The translations under genes and the position numbers were made by a program. The notes beneath the pieces were generated by a model, which was not told the origin of the DNA, did not search any database, and saw only the letters and a list, made by a program, of their open reading frames with translations. 5,812 nucleotides of DNA from Candidatus Peregrinibacteria bacterium (lineage in GTDB: Bacteria; Patescibacteriota; Gracilibacteria; Peribacterales; Peribacteraceae), in the NCBI GenBank assembly GCA_018662075.1, contig JABJGX010000067.1, forward strand, positions 1-5,812, written 5' to 3'. This document shows positions 1 through 5,812 of the stretch, one piece after another. Each line of letters begins with the position of its first letter. The first letter of the stretch is position 1.

Positions 1-395
1 AAAGTGTGACACCATTGTTGCTCGACGGTGTATTCGAAGAAATAACTTCTGGCATGGTGCTGTGTCCGGTGCCACTTCATTGGATGCGACATATGGAGAG
101 GGGCTTTAATCAGTCGGCATGTATTGCAGAGTGTCTTTCGAATCATACTCAGTTACCAGTGAGGCATCTTCTTCGTCGAAAGCGTGACACAGGACACCAA
201 GCATGGAGGCCACGCGAGGCAAGACTTCATGCAATGCATGATGCATTTTCTTTGCGCCGCACACAAAAAATTCCGAAACATGTTGTGTTGATCGATGACA
301 TTGTCACTACTGGAGCAACGCTGCATGAGTGCGCAAAAGTTTTGCAAAAAGCAGGCGTACACCGTATTGACGCATGGGTAATAGCGCGAGGATAA
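1..395 (+). CDS. comF: ComF family phosphoribosyltransferase-like protein, 3' part only
   Basis: This is the C-terminal part of a ComF/GntX-family protein. The reading frame is open to the left edge, so the true start lies outside the window; the GTG at position 6 should not be taken as the start. Two family hallmarks are visible. One is the PVPLH...ERGFNQ segment, encoded near positions 69-114. The other is the PRPP-binding loop of type I phosphoribosyltransferases, VVLIDDIVTTGATL, with the two aspartates encoded at 294-299. The zinc-finger N-terminus usual in ComF proteins would be upstream and cannot be checked. In competent bacteria ComF acts in the cytoplasm during uptake of single-stranded DNA, probably with the ComFA helicase or the DprA/RecA machinery; its exact reaction is not settled. 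CPR genomes commonly keep competence genes, so a role in DNA uptake is plausible but inferred. The gene ends in TAA, followed by a 139-bp gap. Confidence 0.88.
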   Translation, partial: SVTPLLLDGVFEEITSGMVLCPVPLHWMRHMERGFNQSACIAECLSNHTQLPVRHLLRRKRDTGHQAWRPREARLHAMHDAFSLRRTQKIPKHVVLIDDIVTTGATLHECAKVLQKAGVHRIDAWVIARG

Positions 396-459
396 ATGCG
401 CAGAAAGATCTACATTTGTGCGTTCCAATATTTTTGTGAATGCATGCAACCCGAAGTAG

Positions 460-485
460 TGTGGAAAACTTTTAAGTTTTCCACT
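460..485. repeat. Perfect 10-bp inverted repeat with DnaA-box-like arms
   Basis: GTGGAAAACT (461-470) and AGTTTTCCAC (475-484) are perfect reverse complements separated by the 4-nt loop TTTA. Read outward with one flanking base, each arm resembles a DnaA box. The minus strand of 460-468 reads TTTTCCACA, which fits the relaxed E. coli consensus TTWTNCACA exactly. The plus strand of 477-485 reads TTTTCCACT, one mismatch at the last base. The repeat lies in the only sizeable gap upstream of the rseP-dnaA pair, so it could be an operator through which DnaA controls its own expression. No T-tract follows either arm, which argues against an intrinsic terminator for comF. The repeat is seen directly; the DnaA-binding role is inference. 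Confidence 0.6.
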
Positions 486-534
486 GGCACTGTACTATCG
501 GACTCCGTCTCATTTTTTATTTTGAATTTTTCTT

Positions 535-1656
535 ATGGCAGTCCTTGTTTCAACCCTTGCATTCGTTTTACTTCTTACGCTACTTATCCTCATTCACGAG
601 TGGGGTCACTTTGCCGCAGCGAGAAAATTTGGTGTCGTTGTCGAAGAGTTTGGTTTTGGATTACCGCCAAAAATAAAATCTGTTTTTAAACAAGGTGGTA
701 CCGAATTTACATTGAACTGGATTCCTTTTGGTGGCTTCGTACGGCTAAAAGGAGAGAATGCAATGTTAGAGAAAGAACGCAGGGCAAAAGGAAGTTTTAG
801 TGCAGCGCCTATACACGCACGCGTCATTATTTTACTTGCAGGTGTCTTTATGAATCTTATCTTGGCACTAACAATTCTCACGATTGGTTTTTCTGCAGCA
901 GGTTGGATTCCAACATACTTGTCGTACGATGAAATGCGCGCAGCAGGAGAGGCAGGAGAAATTAATGTAGAGTTTAGCGTTTTGATCGACAGTGTTGTCG
1001 GCGGAAGTAACGCAGCGATTAGTGGTGTTCCTGGAAAAAGTATTGTGCGCACTATCAATGGTGAGGACATTACGTTCCCAGAAGATATTTATACTATTCA
1101 AGAAGGAAAATCCCGCGTGAGGTATGTTGTCTCTCGTATCGAAGCTGGAAAAGTATTAGAGGAAACAGAGCGGTACAGTGTTGCTTTATCAGATGGTAAG
1201 GCTGGTATTGTCATCATTCCGTATCCACTAGAGCTCTCTTCTCCAGATAGAAACATTGGAACGTCTTTCATGCTTGCATTGCGCGAGGTAAAAGTAATGA
1301 CAAGCCAAACTGTTATCGGAATCGGAAAGTTGTTCGGCTCTCTTGCAAGCACGGGAAAAGTTCCTGAGGGAATTTCTGGAATTATCGGAATTGCACAGCT
1401 GACACACGGTGCAGTACAGGAGGGGATTACGCATTACTTGCGTCTTGTTGCCCTGCTTAGTCTTAGCTTGGCAGTGCTCAATGTTCTACCGTTCCCAGCG
1501 CTTGATGGAGGTCGATTGATCTTTGTTCTTGTAGAGTGGATCACTCGTCGTCCAGTAAATAGAACTCTTGAAGTTACAACGAATGCTGTTGGGTTTATTG
1601 TCTTGATATTACTTATTCTACTTATTACCTTTAACGACATTGTCCGCCTCTTCTAG
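535..1656 (+). CDS. rseP: RseP-type site-2 membrane zinc metalloprotease (M50)
   Basis: This is an intramembrane zinc protease of the site-2 family, 373 residues, which cuts membrane-spanning substrates; in E. coli RseP cleaves the anti-sigma factor RseA and leftover signal peptides. The first transmembrane helix (about residues 4-20) leads straight into the zinc-binding HEWGH motif (H21, E22, H25). The re-entrant-loop motif FGGFVRL follows at residues 65-71. A second helix spans about 97-120. A single PDZ-like region occupies about 146-230, where E. coli RseP has two. The third helix carries NVLPFPALDGG with N316, P319 and the third zinc ligand D324, and a last helix lies near 351-370. ATG 535 is the first usable start because an in-frame TGA lies at 523-525. 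No Shine-Dalgarno sequence precedes it. The substrate is unknown and no anti-sigma gene is nearby. Its 3' end overlaps the longest dnaA frame by 17 bp, suggesting joint transcription. Confidence 0.95.
   Translation: MAVLVSTLAFVLLLTLLILIHEWGHFAAARKFGVVVEEFGFGLPPKIKSVFKQGGTEFTLNWIPFGGFVRLKGENAMLEKERRAKGSFSAAPIHARVIILLAGVFMNLILALTILTIGFSAAGWIPTYLSYDEMRAAGEAGEINVEFSVLIDSVVGGSNAAISGVPGKSIVRTINGEDITFPEDIYTIQEGKSRVRYVVSRIEAGKVLEETERYSVALSDGKAGIVIIPYPLELSSPDRNIGTSFMLALREVKVMTSQTVIGIGKLFGSLASTGKVPEGISGIIGIAQLTHGAVQEGITHYLRLVALLSLSLAVLNVLPFPALDGGRLIFVLVEWITRRPVNRTLEVTTNAVGFIVLILLILLITFNDIVRLF
1603..1631 (+). promoter_or_regulatory. Weak candidate promoter for dnaA inside the end of rseP
   Basis: TTGATA (1603-1608, five of six bases of the -35 consensus) lies 17 bp before TACCTT (1626-1631), which keeps the three most conserved -10 positions (first T, second A, final T). 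Transcription from it would begin around 1637-1640, at the upstream TTG start of dnaA, giving a leaderless message much like the arrangement proposed for thrS. The match is weak and lies within AT-rich codons for the last transmembrane helix of RseP, so chance is a real alternative. Confidence 0.22.
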
Positions 1657-3091
1657 TACCCCTATTACATCTCGGCAAGAGGAGGATTTACAGTTGTGGA
1701 TTGATACTCTAAAAAAGTTGGAGTCTAGCTTACAGCGTAGTGAGTTCATTACGTGGTTCAGGGATACTGCAGTGCTCGGCAGAGATGAGGGGAAGATCAT
1801 AATTGGATTGCCACTTCCGATGGTTATGAACTGGCACTTAGAACGGTATCAGGTACCGACTCTAGAAGCGGTAAAAGAGCTTGATAGCTCTATTAAGCAG
1901 GTGGTCTATAAAGTGGATGGAAGCTTGAAGGATAATAAAGACCGCACAGTCGACCTTTTGGCACATTTCCCAGAAGCAAAAAAAAGAAAGGTTCCAGGAA
2001 AACAGGAGGTGCGGATGGCTGAAGGTATTGTCAGCAAGATTTTAAACCCTCGGTACATGCTCGAGAACTTTATTGTAGGATCCAATAACAGATTAGCGCA
2101 GGCGGCATGTAGTGCTGTTGCGGTGACTCCTGGTGGAAAGTACAACCCATTGTTTTTGTATGGTGGTGTTGGACTTGGAAAGACTCACCTATTGCAGGGG
2201 ACAGGAAATGCGATTCTCCAAAAGAATCCTCGCGCAACTGTTGTGTATACAACGTCTGAAGACTTCACAAACCAAGTAGTAGAAGCGATCCGAATGCAAA
2301 AGATGGACCAGCTTCGAAAGCGCTACCGCCAGGTTGATGTGCTGATCATCGATGACATTCAGTTCCTTGCAAATAAAGAACGTACCCAAGAAGAGTTCTT
2401 CCATACGTTTAATGCGCTCTACGAAGCGGGAAAGCAGGTCATCATTTCTTCAGACCGACCACCAGATGAACTTCAGCTTGAAGACAGGTTAGTCTCTCGT
2501 TTCGAACGTGGAATGATTGCAGATGTATCAGTTCCTGATTACGAAACTCGTTTGGCAATTTTGCAGGAGAAGTCAAAAGAGTACGAACTCTTCATCGACA
2601 TGCAGGTGTTGCAGTTTATTGCAGAGCACACCACAAAGAATGTCCGTGAGCTCGAAGGAATTTTGATGCAAGCAGTCGCCCAGTACGAACTTGAACAGCG
2701 AATGCCAACTATTAAAAGCATCGCAGAAATTATGAGTAAGCTAAACAAGGATCCTCATGTTGTTGAAGAGGATGTTGGATTTGAAACGAAGGATCAAAAA
2801 CGTGCAACATTTCAGGATGTTATGGAGTCTGTCAGTAGGTACTACAGTGTTTCTATCGACGACTTGATTGGAAAGTCTCGTGTCCGCGAAGTGCTTATCC
2901 CTCGCCAGGTGGCGATGTTTATCGGTAAGAAATTCTTAAATATTAGCTTTGTTCGATTGGGTGAGTCCTTTGGAAATCGTGACCATACGACGGTTATGAA
3001 CTCTGTTGGAAAGATCGATAAGACTTTAAATAGCGATTCAAACGTCCTCAGAGAAATCCACGCTCTGACCTCGGAACTAGGCTTAAGATAA
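1640..3091 (+). CDS. dnaA: Chromosomal replication initiator protein DnaA
   Basis: DnaA binds DnaA boxes at the origin, forms an ATP-dependent filament and melts the duplex so that the helicase can load. All four domains are present in 483 residues. Domain I (about 19-85) has the LWIDTLKKLESSL and WF motifs. A short charged linker (about 86-134) includes KKRKV at 114-118. The AAA+ domain (from LNPRY at 135) has Walker A GGVGLGKT (175-182, K181), Walker B LIIDD (D238, D239), sensor 1 near D272, the box VII arginine finger R287 in SRFERG, and sensor 2 R336 in NVRELEG. Domain IV (about 388-483) contains the DNA-binding helix-turn-helix with RDHTTV at 447-452. The start is uncertain. TTG 1640 is the furthest upstream possible, since a TGA lies in frame at 1604-1606. 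TTG 1694, eight bases after AGGAGG, would give 465 residues. dnaN, recF and rpmH are not adjacent. Confidence 0.97.
   Translation: MSASSSTPITSRQEEDLQLWIDTLKKLESSLQRSEFITWFRDTAVLGRDEGKIIIGLPLPMVMNWHLERYQVPTLEAVKELDSSIKQVVYKVDGSLKDNKDRTVDLLAHFPEAKKRKVPGKQEVRMAEGIVSKILNPRYMLENFIVGSNNRLAQAACSAVAVTPGGKYNPLFLYGGVGLGKTHLLQGTGNAILQKNPRATVVYTTSEDFTNQVVEAIRMQKMDQLRKRYRQVDVLIIDDIQFLANKERTQEEFFHTFNALYEAGKQVIISSDRPPDELQLEDRLVSRFERGMIADVSVPDYETRLAILQEKSKEYELFIDMQVLQFIAEHTTKNVRELEGILMQAVAQYELEQRMPTIKSIAEIMSKLNKDPHVVEEDVGFETKDQKRATFQDVMESVSRYYSVSIDDLIGKSRVREVLIPRQVAMFIGKKFLNISFVRLGESFGNRDHTTVMNSVGKIDKTLNSDSNVLREIHALTSELGLR
1680..1685 (+). promoter_or_regulatory. Shine-Dalgarno-like AGGAGG that may set an internal dnaA start
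   Basis: A perfect AGGAGG occurs inside the first codons of the longest dnaA frame, eight bases before an in-frame TTG at 1694-1696. If used, DnaA would begin just before the conserved tryptophan W20 of domain I, and the gap to the rseP stop would be 37 bp instead of a 17-bp overlap. The run also simply encodes part of QEED, so it may be coincidental. It is the only ideal ribosome-binding sequence beside any start in this window. Confidence 0.4.
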
Positions 3092-3103
3092 TACAAACTT
3101 TGC

Positions 3104-3133
3104 TTCACGGACGGGATTGAGAGCTGCTACACT
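3104..3133 (+). promoter_or_regulatory. Probable thrS promoter with extended -10
   Basis: The 51-bp gap between dnaA and thrS contains an extended -10 element, TGC followed by TACACT (TG at 3125-3126, hexamer 3128-3133). TTCACG at 3104-3109, four of six bases of the -35 consensus, lies 18 bp upstream. Only nine bases separate the -10 from the thrS ATG at 3143, so transcription would begin at or within a few bases of the start codon. That agrees with the lack of any Shine-Dalgarno sequence there, and would let thrS be transcribed separately from rseP-dnaA. Confidence 0.5.
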
Positions 3134-3142
3134 CTGTGCACT

Positions 3143-4957
3143 ATGGCTTCTAGCTCTGAACCAAAGGTTGATGAAATGTACAAGTTGCGTCACAGCATGG
3201 CTCATGTTTTGGCACAGTCAGTTTTAAAGCTATGGCCAGATACACAGATCACTATCGGACCGCCAATCGACACAGGGTGTTATTACGACTTCAAATTTTC
3301 GACTCCTATTACGGATGAAGACTTTAAGAAAATTGAAAAAGAAATGCGCGGCATTATTAATAAAGGACAGACATTCGAAGTTGATACTCTATCGACTGAT
3401 GACAGCATCGCATTTTGGAAAGAGCGAAATCAAAAGTTCAAAGTAGAGCTTATTGAAGACCTTGCAAAAGGAGGAGAGACAGAAGTCACACACTATAAAA
3501 ATCTTGATGCTGAAGGAAGTGAAATGTTTGTGGACCTCTGTAAGGGTGGACACGTAGAGAACTTGAAAGAACTTCCTGCAGATGGTTTCAAAATCATGTC
3601 ACTTGCAGGCGCTTACTGGAGAGGGGACGAGACACGCGACCAGCTTACTCGTCTGTACGTAGCGGTTTTTCCAACAAAGGACGAACTAAAGGCGCACTTG
3701 CAGATGCTCGAAGAAGCAAAGAAAAGAGATCACCGAAAGCTTGGTAAAGAATTAGACCTGTTTGCTTTTAGTGAGATGGTTGGGCCAGGACTTCCTTTGT
3801 GGACACCAAGAGGAACTGTTTTGACAGATGAAGTTGAGAAGCTTGCACGGGAGTCAGAAGAAAAAGATGAATACATGCGTGTTCGCACTCCTCATATCGC
3901 AAAAGGAAAATTGTATGAACAGACAGGTCACCTGTCTCACTATAAAGAGTCTATGTTCCCGGCAATGAAACTTGATGGTGAAGAAGAAGAGTACTATTTA
4001 AAGCCAATGAACTGTCCTCATCACCATGAAATTTTTAAGTCTCAAAAGAGGAGTTACAGAGATCTGCCAATGAGGCTTGCGGAGTATGGACATTGTTACC
4101 GTTATGAAGATAGCGGTGCACTCTTTGGCTTAATGCGAGTTCGTTCACTTACTATGAACGATGCTCATATTTACTGTACAGAAGATCAATTCGAAGAGGA
4201 GTTCATTAAAGTTGCAAACATGTATCAGAGGTACTTTGAAGTATTTGGTATAGAAAAGTATGTTATGAGGCTTTCTTTACATGATCCAGATCAGTTAGGG
4301 AAAAAATATGTTGATGCTCCAGAGCTTTGGATTAAGACAGAAGAGATGGTGAGAAATGCTATGCATAAAACAGGATGCGAGTTTGTTGAAGTAAAAAATG
4401 AAGCTGCATTCTACGGGCCAAAAATTGATGTAGAGGTATGGAGTGCAATTGGCCGTTCGTTTACTTTGGCTACGAATCAGGTTGATTTTGACGTACCAGG
4501 AAAAGTGGGACTGTCATATGTTGCTGATGACGGGTCTGAAAAGGTACCTCTTTGCATCCATAGGGCACCACTAGGAACTCATGAACGAATGATTGGTTTT
4601 CTTATAGAGCATTTTGCGGGGCTATTCCCTCTGTGGCTCGCTCCTGTGCAAATAAATATAATGCCTGTTGCAGATGTTCATGAAGAGTATGCAGCGGAGG
4701 TAGCAGCAAAACTAAAAGAAAAGAAGATGCGAGTAGAAATACTTGGTAGCTCGGAATCCCTTGGAAAGCGGGTACGCGAAGGAGAGAAGAAGAAAGTTCC
4801 GTATTTATTGGTTCTTGGTGACAAAGAAAAAGAAAGCCAAGGTGTGACTGTTCGTAATATCAAAACGAAAGAACAGGTAGAAGTGAGTCTTGCAGAATTT
4901 ATTGAAAAAACTGTCGAAGACATCATTTCCAGAAACCTCGAAGCATCTATTGGCTAA
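3143..4957 (+). CDS. thrS: Threonine--tRNA ligase (ThrRS) without TGS domain
   Basis: This class II synthetase charges tRNA-Thr with threonine in the cytoplasm and removes mischarged serine. After a short Ser-rich leader, the editing domain (about 13-195) shows HSMAH (H17, H21) and CKGGH (C133, H137), the four residues expected at the editing site. The catalytic core follows: motif 1 from about 213 (VGPGLPLWTPRG), motif 2 with R320 in RYEDSGAL, and motif 3 with R482 in GTHER. The zinc ligands are C291 (MNCPHH), H342 (NDAHIYC) and H473 (CIHRAP); the C291-H342 spacing equals that of E. coli C334-H385. The anticodon-binding domain covers about 500-600. At 604 residues it lacks the N-terminal TGS domain of about 60 residues found in the 642-residue E. 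coli enzyme. The in-frame dnaA stop at 3089-3091 leaves only 17 codons upstream, so the domain is not hidden by a wrong start. No Shine-Dalgarno sequence precedes the ATG; the gene appears to have its own promoter. Confidence 0.97.
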   Translation: MASSSEPKVDEMYKLRHSMAHVLAQSVLKLWPDTQITIGPPIDTGCYYDFKFSTPITDEDFKKIEKEMRGIINKGQTFEVDTLSTDDSIAFWKERNQKFKVELIEDLAKGGETEVTHYKNLDAEGSEMFVDLCKGGHVENLKELPADGFKIMSLAGAYWRGDETRDQLTRLYVAVFPTKDELKAHLQMLEEAKKRDHRKLGKELDLFAFSEMVGPGLPLWTPRGTVLTDEVEKLARESEEKDEYMRVRTPHIAKGKLYEQTGHLSHYKESMFPAMKLDGEEEEYYLKPMNCPHHHEIFKSQKRSYRDLPMRLAEYGHCYRYEDSGALFGLMRVRSLTMNDAHIYCTEDQFEEEFIKVANMYQRYFEVFGIEKYVMRLSLHDPDQLGKKYVDAPELWIKTEEMVRNAMHKTGCEFVEVKNEAAFYGPKIDVEVWSAIGRSFTLATNQVDFDVPGKVGLSYVADDGSEKVPLCIHRAPLGTHERMIGFLIEHFAGLFPLWLAPVQINIMPVADVHEEYAAEVAAKLKEKKMRVEILGSSESLGKRVREGEKKKVPYLLVLGDKEKESQGVTVRNIKTKEQVEVSLAEFIEKTVEDIISRNLEASIG

Positions 4958-5812
4958 GAATCTCGGTGATGACAGCAACAGTGGTATCAATATCTTCTTT
5001 TGTTGTACTTGCCCCTAGGCTAAAGCGAATATTTTCCGATGCTGCCTTGTCTGATCTTCCCATCGCTTCAAGAACATGGCTCGGCCCACTAGAGCCAGAC
5101 GCACATGCACTGCCAGTTGCAGCTGCAATGCCCTTAAGGTCTAACTGAATGACAATTGTTTCACCGCTTCTCCCTTCGAAACGAATGTTTGCGTTGTTTG
5201 GAAGTCTGGCAGTTCGTGGCCCATTAAGTGTGACACCGGGCAATGCTTCTAGTTGTGCGATGAAATCATCACGAAGGGTAATCAGTCTTTTCTCTTCAGC
5301 TGGCTGTTTCTCTAGTGAGATTTCAAGTGCCTTTGCCATACCGACAATGGCTGGTAGGTTTTCGCTTCCTGCACGCAGGTTAAACTCTTGGCCTCCGCCA
5401 AGTATCTGTGGGCAGAGCTCGACGTGGTCTCGTACAATGAGTGCCCCTATTCCTTTCGGTCCGTAAAACTTGTGAGCAGCAATGGTTGTCATATCTGGTA
5501 GCACGGGGATTGCTAGTTGCCCTATGGGCTGTACTGCGTCTGTATGGAATGTGATCCCACGTTCTTTGCACAACTCTCCACACTCTTTTATAGGCTGCAT
5601 TGCGCCTACTTCGTTGTTTCCCCATTGAATAGATATCAAAGCAGTATCTTCCCTTAGGGCTTCTTCAAGCACTGACATTTCGACCACTCCCTCTTCGTTG
5701 ACCGGTAGTAGTGATATTCCCCATCCTTCTTTCTGCAGCCTCTGCACTGCCTTAATGCTGCAACTATGCTCTGTACTTAGGGCTATAACGTGTCCTGCTT
5801 TCCCGTGCTCCT
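4947..5812 (-). CDS. nifS: Cysteine desulfurase (NifS/IscS type), 5' end outside window
   Basis: This PLP enzyme takes sulfur from cysteine, leaving alanine, and passes the persulfide sulfur to Fe-S cluster assembly or tRNA thiolation. The frame stays open to the right edge (287 codons plus TAG), so the GTG at 5747 is internal. Roughly 85-100 N-terminal residues are missing compared with the usual length near 390-400. Visible family residues are the PLP-stacking histidine in STEHSC (codon 5766-5768), the asparagine in WGNNEVG, aspartate and glutamine in HTDAVQ, the PLP Schiff-base lysine in AHKFYGPKG (codon 5469-5471), and the persulfide-forming cysteine in TGSACASGSSGPS (codon 5103-5105). 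The loop around that cysteine is of the group I (IscS/NifS) kind rather than SufS. A C-terminal NIRFSLGASTT segment fits the family. It converges on thrS, sharing 11 bp at the 3' ends. No IscU or thiouridylase partner is visible, so the sulfur acceptor cannot be named. Confidence 0.95.
   Translation of the reverse strand, partial: EHGKAGHVIALSTEHSCSIKAVQRLQKEGWGISLLPVNEEGVVEMSVLEEALREDTALISIQWGNNEVGAMQPIKECGELCKERGITFHTDAVQPIGQLAIPVLPDMTTIAAHKFYGPKGIGALIVRDHVELCPQILGGGQEFNLRAGSENLPAIVGMAKALEISLEKQPAEEKRLITLRDDFIAQLEALPGVTLNGPRTARLPNNANIRFEGRSGETIVIQLDLKGIAAATGSACASGSSGPSHVLEAMGRSDKAASENIRFSLGASTTKEDIDTTVAVITEILSQ

Noticed and set aside
2..13. AAGTGTGACACC repeated at 5226-5237
   Set aside because: One exact 12-base match between coding regions is about what chance gives in a window of this length, and the flanks do not match.
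461..484. The palindrome read as a rho-independent terminator for comF
   Set aside because: The stem is AT-rich and no T-run follows directly on either strand; the nearest T-rich stretch (512-523) is about 27 bases away.
396..689. A 97-codon frame starting at the ATG right after the comF stop
   Set aside because: More than half of it overlaps the well-supported rseP in another frame. Its translation is rich in Cys, Phe and Tyr with no recognisable domain, and no ribosome-binding site precedes it.
1533..1545. GAGTG/CACTC inverted repeat within rseP
   Set aside because: It is only a 5-bp stem inside a conserved coding region, with no T-tract and no nearby start.
1695..1703. TGTGGATTG as a further DnaA box at the start of dnaA
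   Set aside because: It differs from the consensus at the last two positions and encodes conserved domain I residues, so it needs no other explanation.
1976..1993. KKRKV (DnaA residues 114-118) resembles the core of the SV40 nuclear localisation signal
   Set aside because: It lies in the variable basic linker (domain II) of a bacterial DnaA, where short Lys/Arg runs are common. Nothing suggests a eukaryotic target.
4947..5747. GTG at 5747 as the start of the cysteine desulfurase
   Set aside because: The frame continues upstream to the window edge with clear family sequence, including the conserved STEHSC segment, so this valine codon is internal.

Overview
The window holds five protein-coding genes packed tightly, with no RNA genes, mobile elements or CRISPR array. 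In order they are: the 3' end of a ComF-family phosphoribosyltransferase gene (+), a complete RseP-type (M50) membrane metalloprotease (+), dnaA (+), thrS (+), and most of a NifS/IscS-type cysteine desulfurase (-), whose 5' part lies beyond the right edge.

The host looks like a streamlined bacterium, most likely of the Candidate Phyla Radiation (Patescibacteria, Parcubacteria-like). The reasons are the short intergenic gaps and overlapping genes, a dnaA without its usual dnaN/recF/rpmH neighbours, a threonyl-tRNA synthetase without the N-terminal TGS domain, a short four-helix RseP, and starts that mostly lack a Shine-Dalgarno sequence. This placement is inferred from gene style and was not tested by phylogeny. 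The standard genetic code fits: all five genes stop at TAA or TAG and none carries an in-frame TGA.

Layout: comF ends at 395. A 139-bp gap follows, containing a perfect 10-bp inverted repeat whose arms look like DnaA boxes. rseP (535-1656) and dnaA (1640 or 1694 to 3091) overlap or nearly abut and are probably co-transcribed. A 51-bp gap before thrS carries a convincing extended -10 promoter so close to the ATG that the thrS message is probably leaderless. thrS and the desulfurase gene converge and overlap by 11 bp at their 3' ends.

The genes are housekeeping ones: replication initiation, threonyl-tRNA charging, sulfur mobilisation, intramembrane proteolysis, and a ComF protein linked to DNA uptake or processing. 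I see no new multi-gene system. The items most worth a second look are the DnaA-box-like palindrome upstream of rseP-dnaA, the ambiguous dnaA start, the TGS-less ThrRS and the probable leaderless thrS promoter.
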